Positions 45,783 to 54,259 of a DNA stretch of 64,000 nucleotides are shown here, piece by piece; position 1 is the first letter of the stretch, and every line of letters starts with the position of its first letter. The translations under genes were made by a program, and so were the position numbers. The stretch covers positions 1 through 64,000 of the forward strand of contig JALHQN010000020.1 of the NCBI GenBank assembly GCA_022841915.1. The letters are read 5' to 3'. The notes under the pieces were generated by a model. That model worked only from the letters and a program-made list of their open reading frames with translations, had not been told where the DNA came from and ran no database searches. This DNA comes from Burkholderiales bacterium (GTDB lineage: Bacteria; Pseudomonadota; Gammaproteobacteria; Burkholderiales; WYBJ01).

Positions 45783-47210
45783 TCAGCCCAACTTCATCCG
45801 TCCGTAGAGCTCGAGGGCGATCTTGCGGGCCTCGGCATGATCCACCACGGGCCGGGGATAGTTTTCGCCCAAGCTCACCCCAGCCTGTCGCAGTTCCTCC
45901 GCGGTCATCTTCCACGGCGCGTGGATGTGCCGATCCGGGACGCGCGCGAGTTCCGGCACGTACCGACGGATGAACGCACCCTTGGGATCGAACTTCTCCG
46001 ACTGGGTGACCGGGTTGAAGATGCGGAAATAGGGCTGCGCGTCGCAGCCCGTGGATGCCGACCACTGCCACCCGCCATTGTTCGATGCCAGGTCGTAGTC
46101 GTTCAGATGCTGCGCGAAATATCGCTCGCCCCAGCGCCAGTCGACATGCAGATCCTTCACCAGAAAGGACGCGGCAACCATGCGCAGCCGATTGTGCATG
46201 TAGCCCGCGAGATTGAGCTGGCGCATGGCGGCGTCGACCAGCGGATAGCCCGTCCGGCCCTCGCACCAGGCTTGGAACAGCGCACGGTCGTTGGGGAAGG
46301 GAATGGCATCGAGTTCCTGCTTGAACGCATGCGTCACGACCCGCGGATGGTAATGCAGGATCATGAAATAGAAATCGCGCCAGATGAGCTCGTGGAGCCA
46401 CGTGCGCGCACCCTCGCTGGTGCGCGCGGCCGCCAGCGCGACCAGCCGGCGGACAGAGACAGTGCCAAAGCGCAGGTGCACCGAGAGGTAGGACGGGCCG
46501 CGTACCGCAGGAAAATCGCGTCGCTCGCGATAGGCGTCGATGCGCTGCAGGAAATCCTCCAGCAGTTTCTCCGCCCCCTGCGCACCCGGCGGAATTCCGA
46601 TCCGGTCGAGGTTCGTCTGCTCGAATCCCAGCGCGCTCAATGCGGGCACCTCCTGGGCCGCCGCAGGCGCCAGCGCTGCCAGATACTTCTCCACCGGATA
46701 CGCTTGATGAAAGAAGGGAACCAACCGCTTGAGCCAGGCGTCCCGGTACGGGGAGTACACGGAAAACGGCTTGCCGGCGCCTGTCAGTACCTCGTCCTTC
46801 TCGAAGATGACCTGATCCTTGCGCGTGCGAAACGCGACGCCTCGTGCGGCTAATGCACGAGCCACGGCGGTATCGCGGGCGACCGCCTCGGGCTCGTAGT
46901 CGTGGTTCGCGAACACGGCGTCGACGCCTAGCTTGGCCGCCAGCCGCGGAATCTCTTCGCACGCGCGCCCATGCAGCGTCAGGAGCGTGCTGCCGACCGC
47001 GATCAGCGCCTCGTTCAGTTGCACTGCGCTTGCGCGGATGAACTCGACGCGCCGGTCGGCACGAGACGGCAACCGGTCGAGAATATCGGTGTCGAAGACG
47101 AACACGCACCAGACACGGCGACTCGATTTGAGCGCAGCGTGCAGGGCGGCGTTATCGGACAGGCGCAGATCGCGCCGGAACCAGAACAATGCGCAGCTTG
47201 ATTGGGTCAT
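45783..47210 (-). CDS. phrB: Deoxyribodipyrimidine photo-lyase (class I CPD photolyase)
   Basis: A 475-residue flavoprotein that uses blue light to split cyclobutane pyrimidine dimers. The antenna domain begins with LFWFRRDLRLSDNAAL; the FAD domain shows FGTVSVRRLVALA, WHELIWRDFY-type segment (WLHELIWRDFYFM), GRTGYPLVDAAMRQL, GYMHNRLRMVAASFLVKDL and DYDLASNNGGWQWSASTGCDAQPYFRIFNP, all diagnostic. Start at 47210 (MTQSSCALFWF); 22 upstream codons are open but not conserved. Convergent with trkH and directly abutting. Confidence 0.97.
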   Translation of the reverse strand: MTQSSCALFWFRRDLRLSDNAALHAALKSSRRVWCVFVFDTDILDRLPSRADRRVEFIRASAVQLNEALIAVGSTLLTLHGRACEEIPRLAAKLGVDAVFANHDYEPEAVARDTAVARALAARGVAFRTRKDQVIFEKDEVLTGAGKPFSVYSPYRDAWLKRLVPFFHQAYPVEKYLAALAPAAAQEVPALSALGFEQTNLDRIGIPPGAQGAEKLLEDFLQRIDAYRERRDFPAVRGPSYLSVHLRFGTVSVRRLVALAAARTSEGARTWLHELIWRDFYFMILHYHPRVVTHAFKQELDAIPFPNDRALFQAWCEGRTGYPLVDAAMRQLNLAGYMHNRLRMVAASFLVKDLHVDWRWGERYFAQHLNDYDLASNNGGWQWSASTGCDAQPYFRIFNPVTQSEKFDPKGAFIRRYVPELARVPDRHIHAPWKMTAEELRQAGVSLGENYPRPVVDHAEARKIALELYGRMKLG

Positions 47211-47298
47211 CGGGCTCGACTCGTGATCCCGCGATCCGACACGAATCGAGGCGGAGGGTTTCATTGTGAAGGGCATGCGAGGCGTTTACAATCGATCC

Positions 47299-47859
47299 AT
47301 GGGCACCATGAACCTGACCGATCATTTCTTGATCGCCATGCCAAACATGGTCGACCCGCATTTCTCCCGTACCCTCACCTATGTGTGCGAGCACAACGAC
47401 CAGGGCGCGCTCGGTCTGGTGGTGAACCGTCCGCTGGACATGACGCTATCCGCACTGCTCTCTCAGGTCGACGTGTCGCATGCCGCGCCCATGCTGCAGA
47501 AGATGCCCGTCCATTTCGGCGGCCCGGTCCAGGTCGACCGCGGTTTCGTTCTGCACCAGCCGGTGGGCGAATGGCAGTCGACCCTGGCGGTCAACGGGCG
47601 GATCGGGCTTACCACCTCCAAAGACGTTCTGGTCGCCGTCGGCAACGGCGAAGGGCCCGCCAAGCTGTTGGTCACCCTCGGTTACGCCGGATGGGCGCCC
47701 GGGCAACTGGAAAACGAGCTGGCGCAGAACGCATGGCTGACGGTTCAGGCCGCGCCCGAGGTGATCTTCGATCTCCCGTGCGAAGAGCGTCTCCCAGCCG
47801 CCATGCAGTTGCTCGGCATCGATTTCGCTCGCTTGTCCGAGCAGGTCGGGCATGCCTGA
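47299..47859 (+). CDS. yqgE: YqgE/AlgH family protein
   Basis: A 186-residue protein of the UPF0301 family; AlgH in Pseudomonas was linked to alginate regulation, but the biochemical role is unknown. Typical segments are [52 protein letters not shown] and [15 protein letters not shown]. It starts at 47299 or the ATG at 47308. It is the first gene of the conserved string yqgE-ruvX-pyrR-pyrB-pyrC', and is divergent from phrB. Confidence 0.94.
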   Translation: MGTMNLTDHFLIAMPNMVDPHFSRTLTYVCEHNDQGALGLVVNRPLDMTLSALLSQVDVSHAAPMLQKMPVHFGGPVQVDRGFVLHQPVGEWQSTLAVNGRIGLTTSKDVLVAVGNGEGPAKLLVTLGYAGWAPGQLENELAQNAWLTVQAAPEVIFDLPCEERLPAAMQLLGIDFARLSEQVGHA

Positions 47860-47892
47860 CCGAGCGCGCGGCGACGAGGGCGAGGGGCCACG

Positions 47893-48420
47893 GTGATCAG
47901 CGAACCCCAGGGTGCGATTGACGTGACAGCGCAGATGGCATCCTCCTCGCCCGCGCCCCGCGCCCCCGGCAGCGAAGTTCGCAGCGGCACCGTGCTTGCC
48001 TTCGACTTCGGCACCCGACGCATCGGCGTCGCCATGGGCACCCTCGAACTCGCCATGGCCCATCCGCTCGCCGCTATTCAGTACGACGACAACCAACGGC
48101 GCTTCGCCGCTATCTCCACCCTCGTGGAAGAATGGCAGCCCGTGCGCTTCATCGTGGGGTGTCCGGGCGTCTCCGACGATACGCCGCATTCCCTCGCGCC
48201 TGCCATACAACGTTTCGCACGCCGACTGCGCGCCAGGTTCGCGCTGCCGGTCGATCTGGTGGAGGAAGCGCTGTCGTCCTGGGCTGCAAGCCGACGCCTG
48301 AGCGAAGCCGGAATCCCCGCGCGAGAACAAAAGCAGCGCATCGATTCGATGGCAGCGTGCGTGATCCTGGAATCCTGGTTCGCAACTGCAGATCGTCATT
48401 TGGCCGGTACAAATTCATGA
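47893..48420 (+). CDS. ruvX: RuvX/YqgF family putative Holliday junction resolvase / pre-16S rRNA nuclease
   Basis: A 175-residue RNase H-fold protein; E. coli YqgF takes part in 5' maturation of 16S rRNA. The catalytic acidic residues are seen in LAFDFGTRRIGVA, in VDLVEEALSS and in the C-terminal RIDSMAACVIL. The GTG at 47893 has GAGGGG 5 nt upstream and is preferred over the ATG at 47935; about 30 N-terminal residues precede the conserved core. The stop overlaps the pyrR start (ATGA). Confidence 0.92.
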   Translation: MISEPQGAIDVTAQMASSSPAPRAPGSEVRSGTVLAFDFGTRRIGVAMGTLELAMAHPLAAIQYDDNQRRFAAISTLVEEWQPVRFIVGCPGVSDDTPHSLAPAIQRFARRLRARFALPVDLVEEALSSWAASRRLSEAGIPAREQKQRIDSMAACVILESWFATADRHLAGTNS

Positions 48421-48944
48421 TACTGACGGCACAAACACTGCCCGACGCCGAAGCGCTGCTCGCCGAACTCTTGCGACAGATCGCGCCCACCGTCGGCAAG
48501 AACACGGCATTGATCGGCATCCGCACCGGCGGCGTATGGATCGCCGAGCGCCTGCACAAGGCACTCGGCCTGAACATCGCCCTGGGCACGCTGGACGTGA
48601 GTTTCTACCGAGACGACTTCGAGCAGCGCGGTCTTTCCTCGCAGGTTCGCCCTTCGACGATTCCTTTCTCGGTCGACGAACAGGACCTCATTCTGGTCGA
48701 CGACGTCCTCTACACCGGGCGCACGATACGCGCGGCCATGAACGAGCTTTTCGACTACGGCCGGCCAGCGAGCATCCGGCTGGCGACGTTGATCGACCGG
48801 GGCGGACGCGAACTGCCGATCGCGGCTCAATACGTCGGCGCGACGCTGGACGTCGCGCCCAACCGAAACATCGAACTGCAGCGCACGGACGACGGGCGAC
48901 TTTCGCTCGTGCTCAGGGAAGACACGAAAGCGGCAGGACACTAA
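48417..48944 (+). CDS. pyrR: Bifunctional pyr operon regulator / uracil phosphoribosyltransferase PyrR
   Basis: A 175-residue type I phosphoribosyltransferase fold with the PRPP-binding loop [16 protein letters not shown], and the family blocks [13 protein letters not shown] and [10 protein letters not shown]. In Gram-positive bacteria PyrR binds pyr mRNA and causes attenuation; in proteobacteria the gene often precedes pyrB, and its regulatory role is less clear. No attenuator is evident in the 136 nt between pyrR and pyrB. It is translationally coupled to ruvX (ATGA). Confidence 0.93.
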   Translation: MILTAQTLPDAEALLAELLRQIAPTVGKNTALIGIRTGGVWIAERLHKALGLNIALGTLDVSFYRDDFEQRGLSSQVRPSTIPFSVDEQDLILVDDVLYTGRTIRAAMNELFDYGRPASIRLATLIDRGGRELPIAAQYVGATLDVAPNRNIELQRTDDGRLSLVLREDTKAAGH

Positions 48945-49080
48945 GGGGCGCCGAAACAGCGGCCCACGATGGCAGGGTCTGCGCAGCGGCGGTCTCGAAT
49001 CGAATCGGAGCATCGATGCGATTCGCGCCGCGGGCAGACCGATGGGAGATCCGGACTCGTCCGACGAAAACAACGAAAGC

Positions 49081-50031
49081 ATGACAGCCAACCCTCAACT
49101 GAACCGCAATGGAGAGCTGACGCATCTGCTCTCCATCGAAGGGCTACCGGCCTCCATCCTGTGGCAAATCCTCGATACCGCCCGCTCTTTCGTGAGCATC
49201 GGCGAACGGGAAGTGAAGAAGGTGCCCTTGCTGCGAGGCAAGAGCGTCTTCAATCTCTTCTTCGAGGCCAGCACACGAACCCGCACGACCTTCGAGATTG
49301 CCGCCAAGCGCCTGTCGGCGGACGTCATCAACCTGAACATCGCCACCTCGTCGCAGAACAAGGGCGAGCGGCTGCTCGACACCGTCGACAACCTGGCGGC
49401 CATGAACGCCGACATGTTCATCGTCCGGCATGCCCAGAGCGGCGCGGCGCACTTCATCGCCAGGCACGTATCGCCCAACATTCACGTCATCAATGCGGGC
49501 GACGGGCGCCACGAGCACCCCACCCAAGGCCTGCTCGACGTATTCACCATCCGGCACTACAAGCATGATTTCTCGAAGCTGCGCGTCGCGATCGTCGGTG
49601 ACGTGCTGCATTCGCGGGTCGCGCGCTCGCAAATCCATGCGCTGTCGATACTCGGCTGCCCGGAGATTCGCGCCATCGGGCCGCGCACTTTGCTGCCCCG
49701 GGAAATCCAGGGCCTGGGCGTGCACGTCTACCATGACATGCACGAGGGCTTGAAGGACGTCGATGTCGTGACGATGCTGAGGTTGCAGAACGAGCGCATG
49801 CAGGGGCCCCTGCTGCCCTCGCCACAGGAGTTCTTCAAGAACTACGGCCTCACGCCGGAGAAGCTGGCGCGGGCGCGGCCCGATGCGATCGTGCTGCATC
49901 CCGGGCCGATGAATCGAGGGGTCGAGATCGATTCCAGCGTGGCCGACGGAACGCAATCGGTCATCCTGCCCCAGGTCACGTTCGGAATCGCCGTCCGCAT
50001 GGCGGTGATGTCCATCCTCGCCGGCAACTGA
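49081..50031 (+). CDS. pyrB: Aspartate carbamoyltransferase, catalytic subunit
   Basis: The enzyme condenses carbamoyl phosphate and aspartate, the committed step of pyrimidine synthesis. The carbamoyl phosphate site [12 protein letters not shown], the HPTQGLLD motif and [12 protein letters not shown], plus [11 protein letters not shown], are intact. The 316-residue form from 49081 ([13 protein letters not shown]) matches the Pseudomonas-type ATCase, which forms a complex with an inactive dihydroorotase rather than with PyrI; that partner follows 10 nt later. An earlier ATG at 49042 is possible. Confidence 0.96.
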   Translation: MTANPQLNRNGELTHLLSIEGLPASILWQILDTARSFVSIGEREVKKVPLLRGKSVFNLFFEASTRTRTTFEIAAKRLSADVINLNIATSSQNKGERLLDTVDNLAAMNADMFIVRHAQSGAAHFIARHVSPNIHVINAGDGRHEHPTQGLLDVFTIRHYKHDFSKLRVAIVGDVLHSRVARSQIHALSILGCPEIRAIGPRTLLPREIQGLGVHVYHDMHEGLKDVDVVTMLRLQNERMQGPLLPSPQEFFKNYGLTPEKLARARPDAIVLHPGPMNRGVEIDSSVADGTQSVILPQVTFGIAVRMAVMSILAGN

Positions 50032-50041
50032 GACGCGCGCA

Positions 50042-51316
50042 ATGAAGATATTGATACACGGCGGTAGAGTCGTCGACCCGACCAGCGGGCTCGATCGCAT
50101 CCAGGATCTATGCATTGCCGAGGGCAGGATCGCCGCCGTCGGCAGCATCCCGGACGGCTTCCACCCGGACAGAAAAATCAACGCCTCGGGGATGATCGTC
50201 TGTCCCGGCCTGGTCGACCTCGCCGTGCGCCTGCGTGAACCGGGCTACGAGCACATCGCCACGCTCGAGTCGGAGATGAGCGCTGCGGTCGCCGGCGGCG
50301 TCACGAGCCTCGCCTGCCTGCCGGACACCGACCCGCCCTTGGACGAGCCGGGCCTGGTCGAGATGCTGAAGCATCGGGCGCGGCAGTTGAATCAGGCGAG
50401 AGTCTATCCGCTCGGAGCGCTTACCCAAGGGCTGCGCGGCGAGCGTCTGACCGAGATGGCGGAGCTGACCGAAGCCGGCTGCATCGCCTTCACTCAGGCC
50501 GATGCGCCGATCGTGGATACCGCCGTGCTTCTGAGCGCGCTGGATTACGCATCGACGTTCGGATACCAGGTATGGCTGCGCCCGCAGGAGCACTTCCTGG
50601 CACGCAATGGCGTCGCGCACGAAGGTCAGGTTGCCACCCGGCTCGGCCTCGGCGGCATCCCCGTGTCCGCGGAAACCATCGCCATAGCGACGGTCGTAAA
50701 CCTCATGCGCAATACCGAAGCCCGGGTCCACCTGTGCCGGCTGTCCAGTGCCGCCGGGGTCGCGATGGTGAGAGAAGCGCGCGCCCAAGGCCTCAAGCTC
50801 ACCTGCGACATTTCGATCCATCATCTGCATCTGTCGGAGATGGACATCGGCTATTACGACTCCAACTGCCACCTGCAGCCGCCGTTGCGAGGTCAACGTG
50901 ATCGCGACGCCCTGCGCGCGGCGTTGCTCGACGGAACCATCGACGCCTTGTGTTCCGACCATACCCCGGTCGATGAAGACGCCAAGCAACTGCCGTTCGC
51001 CGAATCCGATGCCGGCGCCACCGGCCTGGAACTGCTGCTGCCGCTGGCGCTCAAATGGGGGGACGAGACTGGAACACCGCTTGCGCAGACACTCGCGCGC
51101 GTGACCTGCGACCCCGCCAGAATCCTCGGCATCGACGCCGGCAACCTTGCCATCGGCAGGGCAGCCGACCTTTGCCTGTTCGACGCCGAGCGTTACTGGA
51201 AGGTCGACGCGCAGTCGCTGAAGAGCATGGGCAAGAACACGCCCTACTTCCGCATGGAACTGCGCGGACGCGTATGTTTCACTCTCGTCGAAGGGCAGGT
51301 CGTCTACGAGCTTTGA
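50042..51316 (+). CDS. pyrX: Inactive dihydroorotase-like subunit (PyrC'/PyrX)
   Basis: A 424-residue amidohydrolase-fold protein homologous to dihydroorotase. In active enzymes the metal-binding motif is DxHxHxREPG; here it is DLAVRLREPG (A61 and R63 replace both histidines), so the binuclear metal centre cannot form. Such PyrC' proteins are known to be structural partners that keep Pseudomonas-type aspartate carbamoyltransferase assembled. Position 10 nt after pyrB fits. The cell must have another, active PyrC elsewhere. The C-terminal KSMGKNTPYFRMELRGRV ending is typical. Confidence 0.93.
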   Translation: MKILIHGGRVVDPTSGLDRIQDLCIAEGRIAAVGSIPDGFHPDRKINASGMIVCPGLVDLAVRLREPGYEHIATLESEMSAAVAGGVTSLACLPDTDPPLDEPGLVEMLKHRARQLNQARVYPLGALTQGLRGERLTEMAELTEAGCIAFTQADAPIVDTAVLLSALDYASTFGYQVWLRPQEHFLARNGVAHEGQVATRLGLGGIPVSAETIAIATVVNLMRNTEARVHLCRLSSAAGVAMVREARAQGLKLTCDISIHHLHLSEMDIGYYDSNCHLQPPLRGQRDRDALRAALLDGTIDALCSDHTPVDEDAKQLPFAESDAGATGLELLLPLALKWGDETGTPLAQTLARVTCDPARILGIDAGNLAIGRAADLCLFDAERYWKVDAQSLKSMGKNTPYFRMELRGRVCFTLVEGQVVYEL

Positions 51317-51381
51317 GCCTCGATGCGCTCACGTGCGACGGCCGCTGCGTGTCTGTCGTTGCTGTCCACGAAAGGTAAGGA

Positions 51382-53421
51382 ATGAATCCGCTACTCGATT
51401 GCTCGGGACTGCCTCGCTTCGCCGAGTTCAAACCCGAACTGGTCGCTCCGGCGATCGATGCGCTGCTTGCCGAATGCCGCGCGACCGTGGACCAGGTGAC
51501 CGCCGAGAGCACACCGGTCACCTGGGATACATTCGTGCAACCTCTGATCGATGCCAACGAGCGCCTCGGCAGAGCTTGGGGACAAACGGCCCACCTCAAT
51601 GCGGTCGTCAACACGCCCGCGCTGCGCGAAGCCTACAACACCGCACTGCCCGTCATTACGCAATACTGGACTGAACTCGGCCAGAACCAGGTGCTGTTCG
51701 AACGCTACAAGGCGTTGGCGCACTCGGCCGAATACGCGAACCTGTCGGCCGCGCGCAAGAAAATCGTCGAGAACGAACTGCGCGACTTCCGGCTGGGCGG
51801 CGCCGAGTTGTCGCCGCAGAACAAGGCGCGCTATCGGGAAGTGCGCGAACGGCTGGCCGAGCTTTCCTCGCGCTTCTCCGACAACATTCTCGATGCGACG
51901 GATGCCTTCACGCATATCGAGACCGACCCGGCACGCGTCGCGGGCATCCCGGAGGATGCGCTGGAGGCCGCGCGCAAAGCGGCACAAGACCAGAGCAAGG
52001 ACGGCTGGCAGTTCACCCTGAAGATGCCATCCTATCTGCCGGTCATGCAGTATGCGCAGAATCGCGAACTACGCCAGCTGATGTACCACGCCTATGCCAC
52101 CCGCGCTGCCGAGTTCGGCAAGCCCGAATGGAACAACACGCTCGTCATGGCCGAAATGCTGAAGCTGCGGCGCGAACTTGCCCGGCTGCTCGATTTCGAA
52201 CATTTCGCGGCCTACTCGCTCGAGCCGAAGATGGCGAAGACGGCAGAGGAAGTGCTCGTCTTCCTGCGCGATCTGGGCCAGAGAGCCAAGCCTTATGCCG
52301 AGCGCGACCTGACCGAGCTGAAGGCCTTCGCCCGCTCCGAACTGGGCATCGACGAACTGCAGGCGTGGGATGTCGCTTATGCCTCCGAGCGGCTGCGCAT
52401 CGCGCGCTACTCGTTTTCCGATCAGGAGGTGAAGCAGTACTTCACCGAGGAGCAGGTGCTCACCGGCATGTTCGGCCTGATCGAGCGGTTGTACGGCATC
52501 ACCGTCCAACCGGATCAAGCGCCCCTGTGGCATCCGGACGTGCGCTTCTACGCACTCACCGATCGCAGCGGCGAGAAGATCGGCCAGTTCTATCTCGACA
52601 TGTACGCGCGATCGGGCAAACGCGGCGGCGCGTGGATGGACGACGCCATCGCGCGCAGGCGCAGCAACGCCGGCATTCAAGCGCCGGTTGCCTACCTCAC
52701 CTGCAACTTCTCTCCGCCGGTGGGTGGCAAGCCGGCCTTGCTCACGCACGACGAAGTCAGCACCCTCTTTCACGAGTTCGGCCACGGCCTGCACCATCTG
52801 CTCACCCGGGTGGAAGACCTGCCCGTCGCCGGCATCAGCGGCGTGGAATGGGATGCGGTGGAACTGCCCAGCCAGTTCATGGAAAACTTCTGCTGGGAGT
52901 GGGACGTGCTCGAGCCCATGACGCAGCATGTCGAGACCGGAGCGCGCCTGCCGCGCGCCTTGTTCGACAAGATGCTGGCGGCCAAGAATTTCCAGATCGG
53001 CATGCAGACCGTGCGTCAGTTGGAGTTTTCGCTGTTCGACATGCTCCTGCACAGCCAGTACGACCCGGAGGGTCCGCAGACACCGGAAGACATCCTGGCG
53101 CAAGTGAGAGCCGAGATTGCAGTGCTGGTGCCGCCGGCCTACAACCGATTCGCCAACAGCTTCTCGCATATCTTCGGCGGCGGATACGCGGCGGGCTATT
53201 ACAGTTACAAGTGGGCGGAGGTGCTGTCGGCCGACGCTTATAGTTTGTTCGAGGAACGAGGGATACTCAATCCGGAGATCGGACAGCGATTCCGCGACGA
53301 GATCCTGGCAGTGGGCGGAAGCCGACCGGCCATGGACTCGTTCAGGGCGTTCCGGGGGCGAGAGCCGAAAATCGACGCGCTGCTGCGGCATAACGGAATG
53401 GCGCAAGAACTGGCCGCCTGA
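51382..53421 (+). CDS. prlC: Oligopeptidase A (M3 family metallopeptidase)
   Basis: A 679-residue cytoplasmic zinc peptidase that degrades small peptides, including cleaved signal peptides. The zinc site is HEFGHGLHHLL (HExxH), with the third ligand in the downstream GVEWDAVELPSQFMENF segment. The N-terminus NPLLDCSGLPRFAEFKPE and C-terminal FGGGYAAGYYSYKWAEVLSAD are typical. AAGGTAAGGA stands directly before the ATG. Confidence 0.96.
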   Translation: MNPLLDCSGLPRFAEFKPELVAPAIDALLAECRATVDQVTAESTPVTWDTFVQPLIDANERLGRAWGQTAHLNAVVNTPALREAYNTALPVITQYWTELGQNQVLFERYKALAHSAEYANLSAARKKIVENELRDFRLGGAELSPQNKARYREVRERLAELSSRFSDNILDATDAFTHIETDPARVAGIPEDALEAARKAAQDQSKDGWQFTLKMPSYLPVMQYAQNRELRQLMYHAYATRAAEFGKPEWNNTLVMAEMLKLRRELARLLDFEHFAAYSLEPKMAKTAEEVLVFLRDLGQRAKPYAERDLTELKAFARSELGIDELQAWDVAYASERLRIARYSFSDQEVKQYFTEEQVLTGMFGLIERLYGITVQPDQAPLWHPDVRFYALTDRSGEKIGQFYLDMYARSGKRGGAWMDDAIARRRSNAGIQAPVAYLTCNFSPPVGGKPALLTHDEVSTLFHEFGHGLHHLLTRVEDLPVAGISGVEWDAVELPSQFMENFCWEWDVLEPMTQHVETGARLPRALFDKMLAAKNFQIGMQTVRQLEFSLFDMLLHSQYDPEGPQTPEDILAQVRAEIAVLVPPAYNRFANSFSHIFGGGYAAGYYSYKWAEVLSADAYSLFEERGILNPEIGQRFRDEILAVGGSRPAMDSFRAFRGREPKIDALLRHNGMAQELAA

Positions 53422-53489
53422 TACAGCGCCTGCGCGGCTCGTCCCCATGATAGAGTCCTAGGGATTCGGGTATGTTCGAGGTGAAAATC

Positions 53490-54047
53490 ATGAAAACGCT
53501 GGTGCTCGTCATCCTGAGCGTGCTCGCGGCACCTGTATCTGCCGCCATGTACAAGTGGGTCGATGCTCAGGGCAGAACGCAATACAGCGACACGCCCCCG
53601 CCGCCCAGCGCCAAGAAGGTCGAGGAACAGAAATTCATCCGCAACACGATCGACACGGGGGGCTCCCCCTTTGCCGTCCGGGAAGCGGCCAAGCGCAACC
53701 CGGTCACCGTTTGGATGAACGACTGCGGCGATCTCTGCAACCAGGCCCGCAATTTCCTGGCTCGACGAGGCGTGCCCCATAGCGTGCGCAACCCGTCTCG
53801 CCAAGACGAACAGGATGACTGGAAGAAAGCCAGTGGCGGCGACAACTCGGTCCCGCTGCTGATCGTGGGCAGCGCTACGGCGCTCAAAGGTTTCGACGAA
53901 GCGCAGTGGCATGCCGCCCTGGATGCCGCCGGTTATCCGCGTAGCGCGCCGGCGCTGAAGCCTCAAGCCATTCCGCCAGCGGCAACCACCCCGCCCAAGC
54001 CCGCGGTCGCAACGCCCTCGGAACCCGCGCCGCCCGCCCAGCCGTAG
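53490..54047 (+). CDS. DUF4124 periplasmic protein with glutaredoxin-like domain
   Basis: A 185-residue exported protein. A signal peptide (MKTLVLVILSVLAAPVSAA) is followed by a DUF4124 module (MYKWVDAQGRTQYSDTPPP), then a thioredoxin/glutaredoxin-like domain (about 60-150) with the redox-type motif NDCGDLCNQARNFL (CxxxC rather than CxxC) and VPLLIVG in the cis-proline position. The tail is Pro/Ala-rich. AGGTG lies 6 nt before the ATG at 53490, which I prefer to the upstream ATG. Role unknown; DUF4124-glutaredoxin fusions are common in betaproteobacteria. Confidence 0.85.
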   Translation: MKTLVLVILSVLAAPVSAAMYKWVDAQGRTQYSDTPPPPSAKKVEEQKFIRNTIDTGGSPFAVREAAKRNPVTVWMNDCGDLCNQARNFLARRGVPHSVRNPSRQDEQDDWKKASGGDNSVPLLIVGSATALKGFDEAQWHAALDAAGYPRSAPALKPQAIPPAATTPPKPAVATPSEPAPPAQP

Positions 54048-54259
54048 TTTGCGGCCTGCGCCGCAACCCGTGGCGCAGGTAACGTTGCACTGCTGCGCGC
54101 AATGAATGCTCTGGCATCACGGCGCGCCGCGCCCGACCCGGCACAGCCCGGGGCTGCCCACCTACTTGCCGCTCGAACGGCATCCGCTCAAGTTTGCCGA
54201 CCAATCCACCGTTAGCGGCATACGGCGCTCCTCGTCAGCGCCACACTGAGTACGAAATC

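Noticed and set aside
48945..49080. PyrR-type attenuator between pyrR and pyrB
   Set aside because: No terminator/antiterminator pair or PyrR-binding loop could be found in the 136-nt spacer.
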